In this document: positions 17,933 through 27,310 of the stretch, in pieces | Layout: every line of letters starts with the position of its first letter | How positions within the stretch are numbered: position 1 is the stretch's first letter | Assembly (NCBI GenBank): GCA_947174495.1 | Contig: CAMWJC010000014.1 | Span: 1-53,801 of the forward strand | Direction: 5' to 3' | Source: an uncultured Lachnospiraceae bacterium | GTDB lineage: Bacteria; Bacillota; Clostridia; Lachnospirales; Lachnospiraceae | DNA length: 53,801 bases | Notes under the pieces: generated by a model | The model's input: the letters and a program-made list of their open reading frames with translations, nothing else | Databases searched by the model: none | Told to the model about the DNA's origin: nothing | Translations under genes and position numbers: made by a program

Positions 17933-18711
17933 AAAAGCTTTCGTTTAAAACATTACTTAAAGACAATTGGATCTTCTATCTTTTAACAATACTTGCCGCA
18001 CTGGCAATGAGATACTTTAGCCGGATAACAGACAGTGATGCCCTTTTATGGATACTTGCGCCCACCACACGGTGGGCCGGTATCCTTGGCGGAATCCATT
18101 TTGAATATCTCCCGCACATGGGTTATGTAAACCATTTTTATCGTTTTCTCATTGCTCCATCCTGCTCCGGAATTCGTTTTATGATGATTACCTTTCTTAT
18201 GCTGATCTTTTCCTTTATACACAAGTTTTCTTCCAACCGGGCAAAAACCTTCTGGTTTGGCATTAGTGCTGTCTTTTCCTATCTGTTCACCATTTTTGTA
18301 AACGGAATCCGGATCACAACTGCCATTTACCTTCCCATTCCACTGGAAAAGGCAGGACTGCTAACGGGCTTACTTAACCCGGACAGACTTCATACACTGA
18401 TCGGAACGGTTGTCTATTTTTCCTCTCTGTGTGTATTCTATCCTCTCGCTTCCTGCCTTTGCCAATATCTATTTGCGTTATTGTCGGATAAATGTGCCGA
18501 CAGCTTTTCCTCTGCTTCCGAAACGGAATCCAGACTGCTTATCCCTGCATTCTGGTATCTTCTTGCGGTTTTGGTGATTCCTTTTGCAGGAAGAATTTTA
18601 CGAAATGACTGGGAGGGTTTTGGCCCCTATGTACTGCTAGTTTCCGGCGCATGCATTATCATCCTTGCGGTTTCCCTGCTGATCCGCAGACTTTTTCCTC
18701 CTCACGCCTGA
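17929..18711 (+). CDS. Exosortase-family membrane cysteine protease
   Basis: A 260-residue multi-pass membrane protein. It has the exosortase/archaeosortase triad: C79 in APSCSGIRF, R128 in NGIRIT and H155 in RLHTLIGT, each at a membrane-helix boundary, with about eight hydrophobic helices. It most resembles the small exosortase K type (from memory; needs profile search). Exosortases cut C-terminal sorting signals and transfer the protein to a surface acceptor. It overlaps the VIT/vWA gene by four bases and overlaps the converging mutarotase-like gene by 10 bp. Exosortases are mainly known from Gram-negative bacteria, so its presence here is unusual. Confidence 0.85.
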   Translation: MKKLSFKTLLKDNWIFYLLTILAALAMRYFSRITDSDALLWILAPTTRWAGILGGIHFEYLPHMGYVNHFYRFLIAPSCSGIRFMMITFLMLIFSFIHKFSSNRAKTFWFGISAVFSYLFTIFVNGIRITTAIYLPIPLEKAGLLTGLLNPDRLHTLIGTVVYFSSLCVFYPLASCLCQYLFALLSDKCADSFSSASETESRLLIPAFWYLLAVLVIPFAGRILRNDWEGFGPYVLLVSGACIIILAVSLLIRRLFPPHA

Positions 18712-19583
18712 ATCCGAATCTGATAGGACCGTTTCCACACCCCGCCTGGCGTCAGAAGATTTCCCCATTCCCGATCTGCCAGCTCCCCGGCAAAATTTTC
18801 GTGGTCGCATCTGCCATACCAGGGCTCAATGCAAATAAACGGAGCATTTTTGTGCGGGGGAGACCAGATTCCAAAAAGAGGCGCTTCCATGGTCACGGTA
18901 AGATAAGGGGTTCCCTCCGCTGTGCAAAGGGAAACCTCTTTTGCCTGATCATGCTCAATCACCAGCGCATCATAATCGAACAGGTTTTCCGTAATCGGAA
19001 GATATCCCTCTTTTAACTCATAGATATCCCTCTGATCCGTTGCAAGTCCTTTCTCCCCAATCCTGGTACTTGAAATCTCGCCCCGGGCGTCCAGATAAAT
19101 CTGATAATCGGTCTGTTTCTTTCCCTCTTCAATAGGACAATTAAATGCCGGATGACCTCCAATGGAAAAGGGCAGTTCTTCCTGACCCGGATTTTCCACT
19201 TGCCAGAGCACTTCCACGCCCTCATCAAGAAGCTTATATCCCAGCTTTAAAATAAATTCATAGGGATATTTTTTCAGTGTTTCTTCACTGGACTTAAGCT
19301 CAAACCATATCTCATTCTCATCCTGAGAAACCAGTTCGAACTCCATGTCTCTTGCAAACCCGTGCTGAGACATTGGGTAAACCTCTCCTTTTGTTTTGTA
19401 TTCCTTTTCTTTCAGACTGCCCACAAAGGGGAACAACACCGGTGATGTTCTTCCCCAAAACTGCGGATCTGCTTTCCACATGTACTCTGTTCCCGTGCTG
19501 AGCCTCTTTAGCGATTTCAGTTCAGCCCCATGGGAATTCACCAAAATAGAAACCTTTTCGTTTTTTAATTCATATACTGCCAT
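18702..19583 (-). CDS. Aldose 1-epimerase family protein
   Basis: A 293-residue galactose-mutarotase-fold protein of the YihR/LacX-like branch, expected to interconvert anomers of a hexose or sugar phosphate. Landmarks are SHGAELKSL at the N terminus, QHGFARDMEFE near residue 73 with the conserved histidine, GGHPAFNCP near 142 with the second histidine, and IEPWYGRCD near the C terminus with a glutamate in the catalytic position. Soluble, normal length. Its end overlaps the exosortase gene tail to tail by 10 bp. Confidence 0.9.
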   Translation of the reverse strand: MAVYELKNEKVSILVNSHGAELKSLKRLSTGTEYMWKADPQFWGRTSPVLFPFVGSLKEKEYKTKGEVYPMSQHGFARDMEFELVSQDENEIWFELKSSEETLKKYPYEFILKLGYKLLDEGVEVLWQVENPGQEELPFSIGGHPAFNCPIEEGKKQTDYQIYLDARGEISSTRIGEKGLATDQRDIYELKEGYLPITENLFDYDALVIEHDQAKEVSLCTAEGTPYLTVTMEAPLFGIWSPPHKNAPFICIEPWYGRCDHENFAGELADREWGNLLTPGGVWKRSYQIRIQA

Positions 19584-19602
19584 AACACCCTCCTTTTATG
19601 TT

Positions 19603-19631
19603 AAAAAAGCCGCATAATCTATGCGGCTTTT
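19603..19631 (-). terminator. Bidirectional-looking terminator
   Basis: AAAAGCCGCAT and ATGCGGCTTTT form a perfect stem with a five-base loop and T tracts on both sides. It ends the 19642-20049 transcript and separates it from the mutarotase-like gene. Confidence 0.85.
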
Positions 19632-19641
19632 ACCCTCTTTA

Positions 19642-20049
19642 CTAAGCAATCATATTTACCCGGTAGCTTTCCGCCGCCTTTTGCATCTGGAATAGATTCC
19701 TGTCATATTGCATAAAAGAAGCTTCCTGGGACTGGTTTACACCTTGCATATCCTTACCCACACCTGACATCACCGCCATAACATTTTCTCCCGCCGGCTT
19801 CATAATTCTGGCAGCATTCAGCCTTCCTGTCTGCATTTGCTTATTTAACACATCCGTGAAGTTCGCTGTCTGCCCTCTTCGAAGCGGATTTTCATTTAAA
19901 TCCTCATCTGTAAGCCCCGAAAAGTCCGTCTTAGAGGAAACAAGATCATTTCCGATAGGCGATACTTTTGATAAGCTGTTACCGCTCAGTCTGTTTGTAT
20001 TGTAAATAAAAGGTCTGAAATCCATAGCGCCTAACGCACCAATCCGCAT
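19642..20049 (-). CDS. Hypothetical protein
   Basis: A 135-residue soluble protein I do not recognise. The sequence starts MRIGALGAMDFRPFIYNTNR and is poor in hydrophobic segments; no signal peptide. The C-terminal half is helical and ends MQKAAESYRVNMIA, which reminds me of the C-terminal helices of small flagellar rod proteins. No flagellar gene is nearby, and I do not claim that function. It is monocistronic, closed by a strong terminator, with AAGAGGGAT before the ATG. Confidence 0.75.
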   Translation of the reverse strand: MRIGALGAMDFRPFIYNTNRLSGNSLSKVSPIGNDLVSSKTDFSGLTDEDLNENPLRRGQTANFTDVLNKQMQTGRLNAARIMKPAGENVMAVMSGVGKDMQGVNQSQEASFMQYDRNLFQMQKAAESYRVNMIA

Positions 20050-20178
20050 AGGTATATCCCTCTTCTTTCTCTTCCGATACTGATCTTAGTGTAACACAAG
20101 ATTTCCTTTATCTCAAGACTATTCTGTATTCGCCCGTCCTTTGCCATTACTATTAAACCTGGTATTTCCTTTTGATAC

Positions 20179-20772
20179 TCACTGATCATCTCCGTCCATT
20201 TCTACGGCCTCCACATCTATGATCCTTTCTTTACCCTTTTTTACCTTAAAGACTCTTGATATGATCCACATGTCTGATAGGCCGTCATAGATCAGGAAAA
20301 TTCCGATAAGCCTTACAATCATCTCCACCACAGAAAAAGGATTATAAATAAGAACGCCGCCCAATACGGTGGTCAAAACTCCCAGCAGGCAGGCAATCCA
20401 CCACCCCTCATATCCGTCTTTTTTCAAATCAATTGCCTGAACAACATTATGTAAACCATGTATCACAATCAAAATACCAACAATCACCGGAACCGCCATA
20501 ATAATCATTTCCGGTTTTACCAGAATCCATATACCTATTACGGATACAATGATTCCGAAAACCATCATTCCCTGCGAAGCAATACTTCTCTCTTTACTGA
20601 TCAGGTACAGTAAAATCTGTATCACACCATAGACGAGCAGTACGATTCCAAGCATCATACACACAATCTGAGTGGTGGTTCCCGGCCAGATTAAAAGTAC
20701 CAGCCCCAGCACCACGCATACCAGCGCCGATGCTGTATAATTTACTTTAAGTCCCTTTAAAAATTCTGTCAT
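20179..20772 (-). CDS. DUF308 / HdeD-like membrane protein
   Basis: A 197-residue integral membrane protein with six short hydrophobic helices arranged as repeats of a two-helix unit (ALVCVVLGLVLLIWPGTTTQ, then GMMVFGIIVSVIGIWILVKP). This is typical of the DUF308 (HdeD acid-resistance) family. A highly charged tail (KVKKGKERIIDVEAVEMDGDDQ-type) ends the protein. GGAGGG lies nine bases before the start. It faces the same way as the truA-VanZ operon but is separated from it by 45 bp. Biochemical role unknown. Confidence 0.85.
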   Translation of the reverse strand: MTEFLKGLKVNYTASALVCVVLGLVLLIWPGTTTQIVCMMLGIVLLVYGVIQILLYLISKERSIASQGMMVFGIIVSVIGIWILVKPEMIIMAVPVIVGILIVIHGLHNVVQAIDLKKDGYEGWWIACLLGVLTTVLGGVLIYNPFSVVEMIVRLIGIFLIYDGLSDMWIISRVFKVKKGKERIIDVEAVEMDGDDQ

Positions 20773-20816
20773 ATTGTTCCCTCCTTTTGGTAATCACTTC
20801 CACAAAGGTATATACC

Positions 20817-21305
20817 CTATCTTTTCCGATAACAGAATCTGATCTTTTCAAACAGAATATAACATATATAACCAATTACTGCTCCCACGCAGTTTAACAA
20901 AATATCGTCCACATCAAAAGCGCCGAAAGCGCTGAACAACTGAAACACTTCAATGCCAAGAACAAACAAAAAGACATTCAAAAACATGATGAAAAAGTTT
21001 CTGCCCCTTTTAAACACATAAGGGAACAAGAACCCAAAGGGGATAAACACGGCTACATTCCCCACCAGATTCTCAAAACTGTTCAGCATATAAGAATAAT
21101 TAATATACATGCGGATAGTTTTAAACAAGGTGAAGTTTGCTGTATCCAATCCCTCCAGTATCACATCCTTTTTCCAGGCCCCGGCAATCTCTTTAAGCTG
21201 AGCATAGGGATACTTGAAAATGATCAGCCGGATCACAAGCAAAAGATATAGTATGAATATCATGCGGAGTTTCCTGCTTCCGCCAGCCTTATCAGCCTTT
21301 TCCAC
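20817..21305 (-). CDS. VanZ-like family membrane protein
   Basis: A 162-residue membrane protein with four predicted helices and the VanZ pattern: NLVGNVAVFIPFGFLFP in the middle and FDVDDILLNCVGAVIGY near the C terminus. VanZ itself lowers teicoplanin susceptibility; most relatives have no assigned function. It overlaps the truA stop by one base, so it is the last gene of the lon-to-VanZ chain. Confidence 0.9.
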   Translation of the reverse strand: MEKADKAGGSRKLRMIFILYLLLVIRLIIFKYPYAQLKEIAGAWKKDVILEGLDTANFTLFKTIRMYINYSYMLNSFENLVGNVAVFIPFGFLFPYVFKRGRNFFIMFLNVFLFVLGIEVFQLFSAFGAFDVDDILLNCVGAVIGYICYILFEKIRFCYRKR

Positions 21306-22072
21306 TAATAGCGAACCTCCATTAAAGTGAGTCCCTTTGCAGGCACCAGTTCTCCTGCATTTTCTCTGCTGCCGGAAGCTAAAATGTCCGGCATTTCCTC
21401 CGGTTTTCTTTTGTGTGTTCCCACTTCTAAGAGTGTTCCCGTCAGTATTCTTACCATATGATATAAAAATCCGTTTCCGCTGTAGGTGAAGCGGATCTCA
21501 TCGTCAATCCCCTGTCTCTTCATGGAAAAACTGCCGACTCTCTCGATCCGTATCTCCTCAATGGTTCGCACGGTAGATTTTTTCCCACGCTTGTTTGATG
21601 TAAATGCCTTAAAATCATGGGTGCCGAGAAAATGCGAAGCCGCCCGGCGCATCGCATCCACATCTACTTCTTCCGTAATCACATGTGCAAACCGCCGGTC
21701 AAATACATGGGGCAGTCCGGAACAGATTACACGGTAACAATAGGTCTTTCCCCTGGCATTAAGTCTGCTGTGAAAACGCTCGGAAGCCTTCTCCAAAGAA
21801 ATAACGCCGATATCCTCCGGCAGATAGCGGTTTATATACTCTAACATCTCCTCCGGTGTCATTTCCGTATCCGCATGAAAATTCGCCACCTGTCCCAGCG
21901 CATGGACACCTGCATCCGTTCTTCCGGAGCCTTGTACCTCTATTTTCTGTTCAGTCATTTTTGACAACAGCGCTTCCAGCTTTCCCTGAATGGTATTGTC
22001 CGTACTATCCTGCCTCTGCCAGCCCTGATATCTGGTTCCCTCATATTGGAGCGTCATCTTAAAATTGCTCAA
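21305..22072 (-). CDS. truA: tRNA pseudouridine synthase A
   Basis: A 255-residue enzyme making pseudouridine at positions 38-40 of the tRNA anticodon arm. The catalytic aspartate lies in GSGRTDAGVHALGQ near residue 52, and RGKTYCYRV and GNGFLYHMVR are family landmarks. I start at a TTG (22072) that follows the D-LDH stop directly: GGGAGG lies seven bases upstream in the end of that gene, whereas the next ATG (22057) is too far. Coupled in an operon with its neighbours on both sides. Confidence 0.95.
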   Translation of the reverse strand: MSNFKMTLQYEGTRYQGWQRQDSTDNTIQGKLEALLSKMTEQKIEVQGSGRTDAGVHALGQVANFHADTEMTPEEMLEYINRYLPEDIGVISLEKASERFHSRLNARGKTYCYRVICSGLPHVFDRRFAHVITEEVDVDAMRRAASHFLGTHDFKAFTSNKRGKKSTVRTIEEIRIERVGSFSMKRQGIDDEIRFTYSGNGFLYHMVRILTGTLLEVGTHKRKPEEMPDILASGSRENAGELVPAKGLTLMEVRY

Positions 22073-23059
22073 TTACGCTACCTCCCAGGGATTTTCCCTG
22101 CCTTCCGCAAAATATTTACAGCCGAGAAGCGAATCCCTGACTACTGTCTTTACGCAGTCATCCGTATAAAAAGCCATATGATGGCTTACCGTAACATTCG
22201 GAAACCCCCGAAGGACAGCAAGCTCTCTGTTATTTAGTATATCTGATTTATGGTCATAATAATACAAACCAAACTCATTTTCTACCACATCCAATCCGGC
22301 ACCGCCGACTTTTCCTGATTCGATCCCCTGTATCAGCGCCTCGGAATCAATCAGTCCGCCCCGCGCTGTGTTGACAATCATCACACCGTCCTTCATTCGG
22401 GAAATCGCCTCCTGATCGATCATATGGTAATTATCATCAGTCAATGGCGCATGCAAAGTGATTACATCAGCATTTTTCCACATTTCGTCAAGAGTGACAT
22501 AGGGAACACCGCTTTCCTTTACCTCCGCACTCTCATACAAATCATAAGCAAGAAGCTTACAGCCAAAGCCGGAAAGATTCTTTAGAACTGTTTTTCCGAT
22601 TCGTCCCGTGCCGATAACGCCTACGGTCAGATCTTTTAACTCCCGCCCTTGAATCCCGCATAGTGAATAATCCTGAATATTTGTGCGCTCCAGAATCCGC
22701 TTCATCTTTCTAATTGTCATCAAGATCAGCATAACTGCGTAATCGGCTACGCCGCACGGTCCATAGGGTGCGTTGGCAACCGTCATTCCAAGCTCTTTTG
22801 CCGCTTTCACATCAATATGATCATAACCTATCGTTCTTGTCGTTATGTACTTTACGCCATAATCTGCAAACACCTTTAATAGATCTGCCGGCATTTTGGA
22901 GGTGATAATATCAATACACTCACTTTCCTTTGCCAATGCCGCATTTTCCGTATTCGGCGCATCAGGACACAAAATCAGCTCAATTCCTAATTCCTTTCCA
23001 TATTGCTCAAACAGTGCTTTTTCATCAAAAGCCCTGCAATTATAAACCGTTACTTTCAT
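22073..23059 (-). CDS. D-lactate dehydrogenase (D-2-hydroxyacid dehydrogenase)
   Basis: A 328-residue NAD-dependent D-2-hydroxyacid dehydrogenase that would reduce pyruvate to D-lactate, a fermentation sink for NADH. The Rossmann loop is GVIGTGRIGKT near residues 150-160. The catalytic Arg is in NTARGGLIDS, Glu in DVVENE, and His in SHHMAFYTDD, the last typical of true D-LDH. The ATG at 23059 is preceded by AAGGAAG; an upstream frame to 23167 overlaps the permease gene and is basic and unlike the family. It begins seven bases after the permease stop. Confidence 0.9.
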   Translation of the reverse strand: MKVTVYNCRAFDEKALFEQYGKELGIELILCPDAPNTENAALAKESECIDIITSKMPADLLKVFADYGVKYITTRTIGYDHIDVKAAKELGMTVANAPYGPCGVADYAVMLILMTIRKMKRILERTNIQDYSLCGIQGRELKDLTVGVIGTGRIGKTVLKNLSGFGCKLLAYDLYESAEVKESGVPYVTLDEMWKNADVITLHAPLTDDNYHMIDQEAISRMKDGVMIVNTARGGLIDSEALIQGIESGKVGGAGLDVVENEFGLYYYDHKSDILNNRELAVLRGFPNVTVSHHMAFYTDDCVKTVVRDSLLGCKYFAEGRENPWEVA

Positions 23060-23066
23060 CCTTCGC

Positions 23067-24299
23067 TTAACTTCCTTTCTGACTTTTTTCCTTTTCTTTC
23101 TCCTGCTCCGCTTTAAAACGCCGCTTCTCCCTCTCTCTGTAAATGCGCACTGCCTCCATATCCTCATAATTCAAATGACGGAAATTGCTGACGCTGGCAT
23201 ACAAAATTTTCAGGCTGTTGAGAAACGTATCAAAAACCCCTTCCTCATACATATTAAGCACAATAATACCAATAGGAACTGCAATAATCATTCCCACTAC
23301 ACCAGCCGCTTTATACCCCACAAACAGAAGAATCAATGTAGGGATTGGAGAAAGTCCTACGGAATCTCCCACAATTTTAGGTTGTATCAGCTGTCTTGCA
23401 AGCTGCCCTACACCCCAAATGACCAGCAGACCGATCACCATGGTATAGTCACCACTAAAAAACTTTACCGCAGCCCATGGCAACAGTACAGTTCCCGTTC
23501 CAAAAAAGGGGAGGAGATCCAAAAAAGCAACTCCAATGGCTATTAAAAACGAGTAACGCACCCGCAGGATCATAAATCCTACAACCAGCAGTATATACAT
23601 CCACAGTTCAATTTTTAGCTGTGCTTTGAAATAACCACCCACTGCTCTGCGCAGCCCGCGCCTCACCAAACGGAAACGGTCAATGATGGTATCCGGCAGT
23701 ACCTTGGCAAAAAGATCCGAAATATACTCCCTGTCAGCAACAAACAAATAAGAGGACAGAAGGCACATAATGATTCCGATGATAATGGAAGGAATATTCT
23801 GGGCAAAACGACTGAGAGCCTCCAGGGTAGGACTGCTTAAACTTCCTACAAAGCCACCCAGATATTCCCCAATATTTGCGGTAAATCCACTGATTGCCAC
23901 ACTCACTTCCTTAGGCAGAAAGCGCATTCCCACTTCCAGCTTTTCTCCTACCTGCGCAAAATCCTGTTGAACGCTTTCCCATATTTCCGGGACTTCGCCA
24001 ATAAACTCAATTGCCTGCTCCGTCAGCTTGGCACAGGTCATGTATCCGGCAAAAATAACCAGTGCAATAACCGCAATAATCACAAATGCGGAACCAGCTT
24101 TCCTTTTAACTCGAAACGTTTTTTCCAAAAAGTGTACCAGAGGACTGGCTATCAGGGCAATGATCCATCCCACCACAAAAGGCATAAAATAGACCACCAG
24201 TCTGGGCACTACAAAGATAAATAACAAAATCAACACAAGAATAATGGACAAATTAATCAACACTTTTAAATAAGTCCGCAGCTTCGTTTTATCACTCAT
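23067..24299 (-). CDS. AI-2E family permease-like membrane protein
   Basis: A 410-residue membrane protein of the AI-2 exporter/YtvI family. Two N-terminal helices (LINLSIILVLILLFIFVVPR), a long amphipathic soluble segment (residues 70-165), then six helices and a conserved loop (FLDLLPFFGTGTVLLPWA, and IQPKIVGDSVGLSP). The basic C-terminal tail reads KRRFKAEQEKEKEKSQK. The gene overlaps the end of ysxC by eight bases. Members transport varied substrates including sporulation-related ones in Bacillus; substrate here unknown. Confidence 0.88.
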   Translation of the reverse strand: MSDKTKLRTYLKVLINLSIILVLILLFIFVVPRLVVYFMPFVVGWIIALIASPLVHFLEKTFRVKRKAGSAFVIIAVIALVIFAGYMTCAKLTEQAIEFIGEVPEIWESVQQDFAQVGEKLEVGMRFLPKEVSVAISGFTANIGEYLGGFVGSLSSPTLEALSRFAQNIPSIIIGIIMCLLSSYLFVADREYISDLFAKVLPDTIIDRFRLVRRGLRRAVGGYFKAQLKIELWMYILLVVGFMILRVRYSFLIAIGVAFLDLLPFFGTGTVLLPWAAVKFFSGDYTMVIGLLVIWGVGQLARQLIQPKIVGDSVGLSPIPTLILLFVGYKAAGVVGMIIAVPIGIIVLNMYEEGVFDTFLNSLKILYASVSNFRHLNYEDMEAVRIYREREKRRFKAEQEKEKEKSQKGS

Positions 24300-24897
24300 C
24301 GTTCGCCTCCCCGGCTTCCAAGTAGGAGTCCAAAAGCTCATAAATCTCCTCACGTCCCTGCTTTGTCAATGAAGAGTAAGGAATTATAATCGTATTTTTC
24401 ACTACCTTAAGGCCTTCACGGATCATTTTAACATGCTTCTGTATCTGACTTCTGTTGATCTTATCCAGTTTTGTCGCAATAATAATCGGCTCAAATCCCT
24501 GATGCAGAATCCAGTCGTACATAAGCCGGTCATTTCCCGAAGGTTCATGTCGAATATCAATCAGGAGAAATACAGCCTTAAGCTGCCTGGACTGATGAAG
24601 ATAGTTTTCGATCATCTTTCCCCATTTTGCCTTCTCCTGTTCGCTCACTTTGGCATAGCCGTAACCCGGAAGATCCACAAAATACATCTGTTCATTGATA
24701 TTATAAAAGTTGATGGTCTGGGTTTTTCCCGGCTGCGCGCTGGTACGCGCCAATGCTTTTCGATTCATCAGCCCGTTGATCAAAGAGGATTTTCCAACAT
24801 TACTCTTACCTGCAAAGGCAAACTCCATAAGCTCATTTTCGGGCAGCTTGCTTGTGACCCCACAGACCGTTTCCAGATTTACACTCTTTATTACCAT
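24292..24897 (-). CDS. ysxC: Ribosome biogenesis GTPase YsxC/EngB
   Basis: A 201-residue TrmE-Era-like GTPase needed for large ribosomal subunit assembly. G1 is GKSNVGKSSL near residue 32, G3 is DLPGYGYAKV and G4 is ATKLDK. I start at ATG 24897; a TTG six bases earlier overlaps the lon stop and is also possible. Following lon with ysxC is a common Firmicutes order. Confidence 0.95.
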   Translation of the reverse strand: MVIKSVNLETVCGVTSKLPENELMEFAFAGKSNVGKSSLINGLMNRKALARTSAQPGKTQTINFYNINEQMYFVDLPGYGYAKVSEQEKAKWGKMIENYLHQSRQLKAVFLLIDIRHEPSGNDRLMYDWILHQGFEPIIIATKLDKINRSQIQKHVKMIREGLKVVKNTIIIPYSSLTKQGREEIYELLDSYLEAGEANDE

Positions 24898-24899
24898 AT

Positions 24900-27263
24900 T
24901 CAATCCAGCCCCTTTACCAGTGCGCGTTTTAAAATATCCTTCATATCCTTCACATATGTGATTACAATTCCCTCCCTGATCTCCTCAGAGATTTCCTCCA
25001 CATCCTTCCGGTTTTCAAAGGGAACCAGTACCTCCTTGATTCCTGCCATTTTGGCTGCCAGCAGCTTTTCTTTTAATCCCCCGATGGGAAGGGCTCTTCC
25101 ACGCAGCGTGACCTCTCCGGTCATGGCAAGGTCACTGCGTACTTCTTTTTCCGTGATTGCGGAAAACAGGGCTGTCGCCATGGTAACTCCCGCAGACGGT
25201 CCATCCTTGGGCACTGCCCCCTGGGGAATATGTATATGAAAATCATTTTCTTTAAAAACTTCCGGACGAATTCCGTATTTTTCACCGATGGATCTGACAT
25301 AACTCATTCCGATCATAGCAGATTCCTTCATTACATCTCCCATCTGCCCGGTCAGCTCCACTTCGCCCTTACCAGGCATCCGGTTCACTTCGATCTGCAG
25401 GGTATCTCCTCCCACACTGGTCCATGCCAGTCCGCGGACAATACCAATCTGCGGCTTCCGGTTCGCCTTATCCAGCATATACTTCCTTTTTCCCAGATAA
25501 TGCTCCAAACCTGCTGCCGTGACATTGATCTTAGACAGTTCTTCACCGGCCTCCTGCTTTTCCAGAATCTCAATCGCCGCTTTGCGCAGGATATCCCCGA
25601 TCTTCCGCTCCAACTCGCGGACACCTGCCTCTTTGGTATAATAAGTAATAATATTCTTAAGCGCACTATCCTGAATAGACAACATCTTTCTGGTGATGCC
25701 GTTTTTCTCCATCTGCTTTTTCACCAGATGCTCCTTGGCAATATGGAACTTTTCATTTTCCGTATAACTGCTCACCTCGATGATCTCCATACGGTCCAAA
25801 AGCGGTCTGGGGATAGTCTGGGTGGTATTAGCGGTTGCTATAAAAAGCACCTCCGAAAGATCCAGAGGAATCTCCACATAGTGATCCCGGAATTTAATGT
25901 TCTGCTCTCCGTCCAAAACCTCCAAAAGGGCGGAAAAAGTATCTCCCTTATAATCATTGCTCACCTTGTCAATCTCGTCAAGAAGCATCAAAGGATTTTT
26001 GACGCCTGCCTGCTTTAAACCGGTAGCGATCCTCCCCGGCATAGCTCCCACATAAGTCTTCCTGTGCCCTCTTATCTCCGCTTCGTCCCGTACGCCGCCA
26101 AGACAGATCCGCACATATTTTTTATTCAGCGCTCTGGCTACACTTCTGGCAATGGAAGTCTTGCCGGTTCCTGGAGGTCCCACCAGACAAATGATAGGGC
26201 TCTGCCCCTTTTCTGTCAGACAGCGTACTGCCAAAAACTCCAAAATACGCTCTTTTACCTTGGACAGCCCGTAATGATCCTGTTCCAGAATTTCTCTGGC
26301 ATGCTGTATACTGCGATTATCAGTTGATGCCTTATCCCAGGGAAGATCCAGCAAGGTTTCAATATATCCCCGCTCCACGGCGCTCTCGGAGCTGCTTCCA
26401 GAAAGACTTTTAAAACGGGAAATCTCCTTTTGAATTTTTTCCTTCACCTTATCCGGTGCCTGAAGGGCTGCAAGGCTCTCCTCAAACTGATCCGCATCGG
26501 AAAAAGAACCGTCCTCGCCAAGTTCATCCTTGATATAACGAAGCTGCTCCCGAAGCAGATATTCCTTTTGATTCTTTTCTACCCGGCCTTTAATTTTGGC
26601 AGTGATTTCTTCTCTCGCACGGGCAATCTCTATCTCCTGCTGCAGCAGGTCAATTAAGATCTCATATCTTTCATGAATATCCAAAGTTTCCAGCAGCATC
26701 TGCTTTTTCTCAAAATCGACGGGCATGTTCATAGCAATCTGATCGATCAGTTGTTCCAGACTTTTTACCCGTGTATAACGCTGCAATGCATTTTTATCCA
26801 ACTTCGGATAATGGGCTGCAAATTGCGCAAACATTTCCTTAAGCTGACGAAGCATCGCTTCCTGACGGATTTTTTCTTCCTCATCCGTCTCCTCTGTCAT
26901 GATCTCCTCCACAAACGCCTCCGGAAATCCGCTCTGTTCCTCATTGAAATCATGTAATATTCCCCGGCATTTGCCTTCCACCAGTACCCTGACAATCTGA
27001 TTCGGCATTTTGGTGATCTGCTTGATCTGGGCAATCGTTCCTACGTGGAATAATTGCTCCTTTTTCGGGTTATCCGCGCTGCCGTCTTTTTGAGAGATCA
27101 AAAAAATCCTTCCCTGACTGTGCATGGCTCTTTCCAGTGCCTGAATTGATTTTTCCCTGTTCAGTTCAAAATGGATAACCGCCCCCGGCATAATCGTCAT
27201 TCCTTTAAGCGGAATAACGGGCAACTGCTGAAGCTGCTCTTTTTCTGTTATTTTATCACTCAT
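24900..27263 (-). CDS. lon: ATP-dependent protease Lon
   Basis: A 787-residue LonA protease. The N-terminal substrate-binding domain covers residues 10-210, a coiled coil follows, the AAA+ module has Walker A GPPGTGKT (362-369) and Walker B LMLLDEID, and the protease domain has the Ser690 (DGPSAG) and Lys731 (GGLKEK) dyad. AGAGG lies eight bases before the ATG. It follows clpX after a hairpin terminator, so it may be transcribed partly by readthrough or from a promoter within clpX. Confidence 0.97.
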   Translation of the reverse strand: MSDKITEKEQLQQLPVIPLKGMTIMPGAVIHFELNREKSIQALERAMHSQGRIFLISQKDGSADNPKKEQLFHVGTIAQIKQITKMPNQIVRVLVEGKCRGILHDFNEEQSGFPEAFVEEIMTEETDEEEKIRQEAMLRQLKEMFAQFAAHYPKLDKNALQRYTRVKSLEQLIDQIAMNMPVDFEKKQMLLETLDIHERYEILIDLLQQEIEIARAREEITAKIKGRVEKNQKEYLLREQLRYIKDELGEDGSFSDADQFEESLAALQAPDKVKEKIQKEISRFKSLSGSSSESAVERGYIETLLDLPWDKASTDNRSIQHAREILEQDHYGLSKVKERILEFLAVRCLTEKGQSPIICLVGPPGTGKTSIARSVARALNKKYVRICLGGVRDEAEIRGHRKTYVGAMPGRIATGLKQAGVKNPLMLLDEIDKVSNDYKGDTFSALLEVLDGEQNIKFRDHYVEIPLDLSEVLFIATANTTQTIPRPLLDRMEIIEVSSYTENEKFHIAKEHLVKKQMEKNGITRKMLSIQDSALKNIITYYTKEAGVRELERKIGDILRKAAIEILEKQEAGEELSKINVTAAGLEHYLGKRKYMLDKANRKPQIGIVRGLAWTSVGGDTLQIEVNRMPGKGEVELTGQMGDVMKESAMIGMSYVRSIGEKYGIRPEVFKENDFHIHIPQGAVPKDGPSAGVTMATALFSAITEKEVRSDLAMTGEVTLRGRALPIGGLKEKLLAAKMAGIKEVLVPFENRKDVEEISEEIREGIVITYVKDMKDILKRALVKGLD

Positions 27264-27286
27264 ATTTTAACCTCTTATATACACAA

Positions 27287-27308
27287 AATGCCGCCATATG
27301 GCGGCATT
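27287..27308 (-). terminator. Hairpin between clpX and lon
   Basis: AATGCCGCC-ATAT-GGCGGCATT followed by TTTTGTG on the minus strand. It lies 3 bp after the clpX stop and 24 bp before lon, so it probably tunes rather than blocks expression of lon. Confidence 0.7.
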
Positions 27309-27310
27309 CG

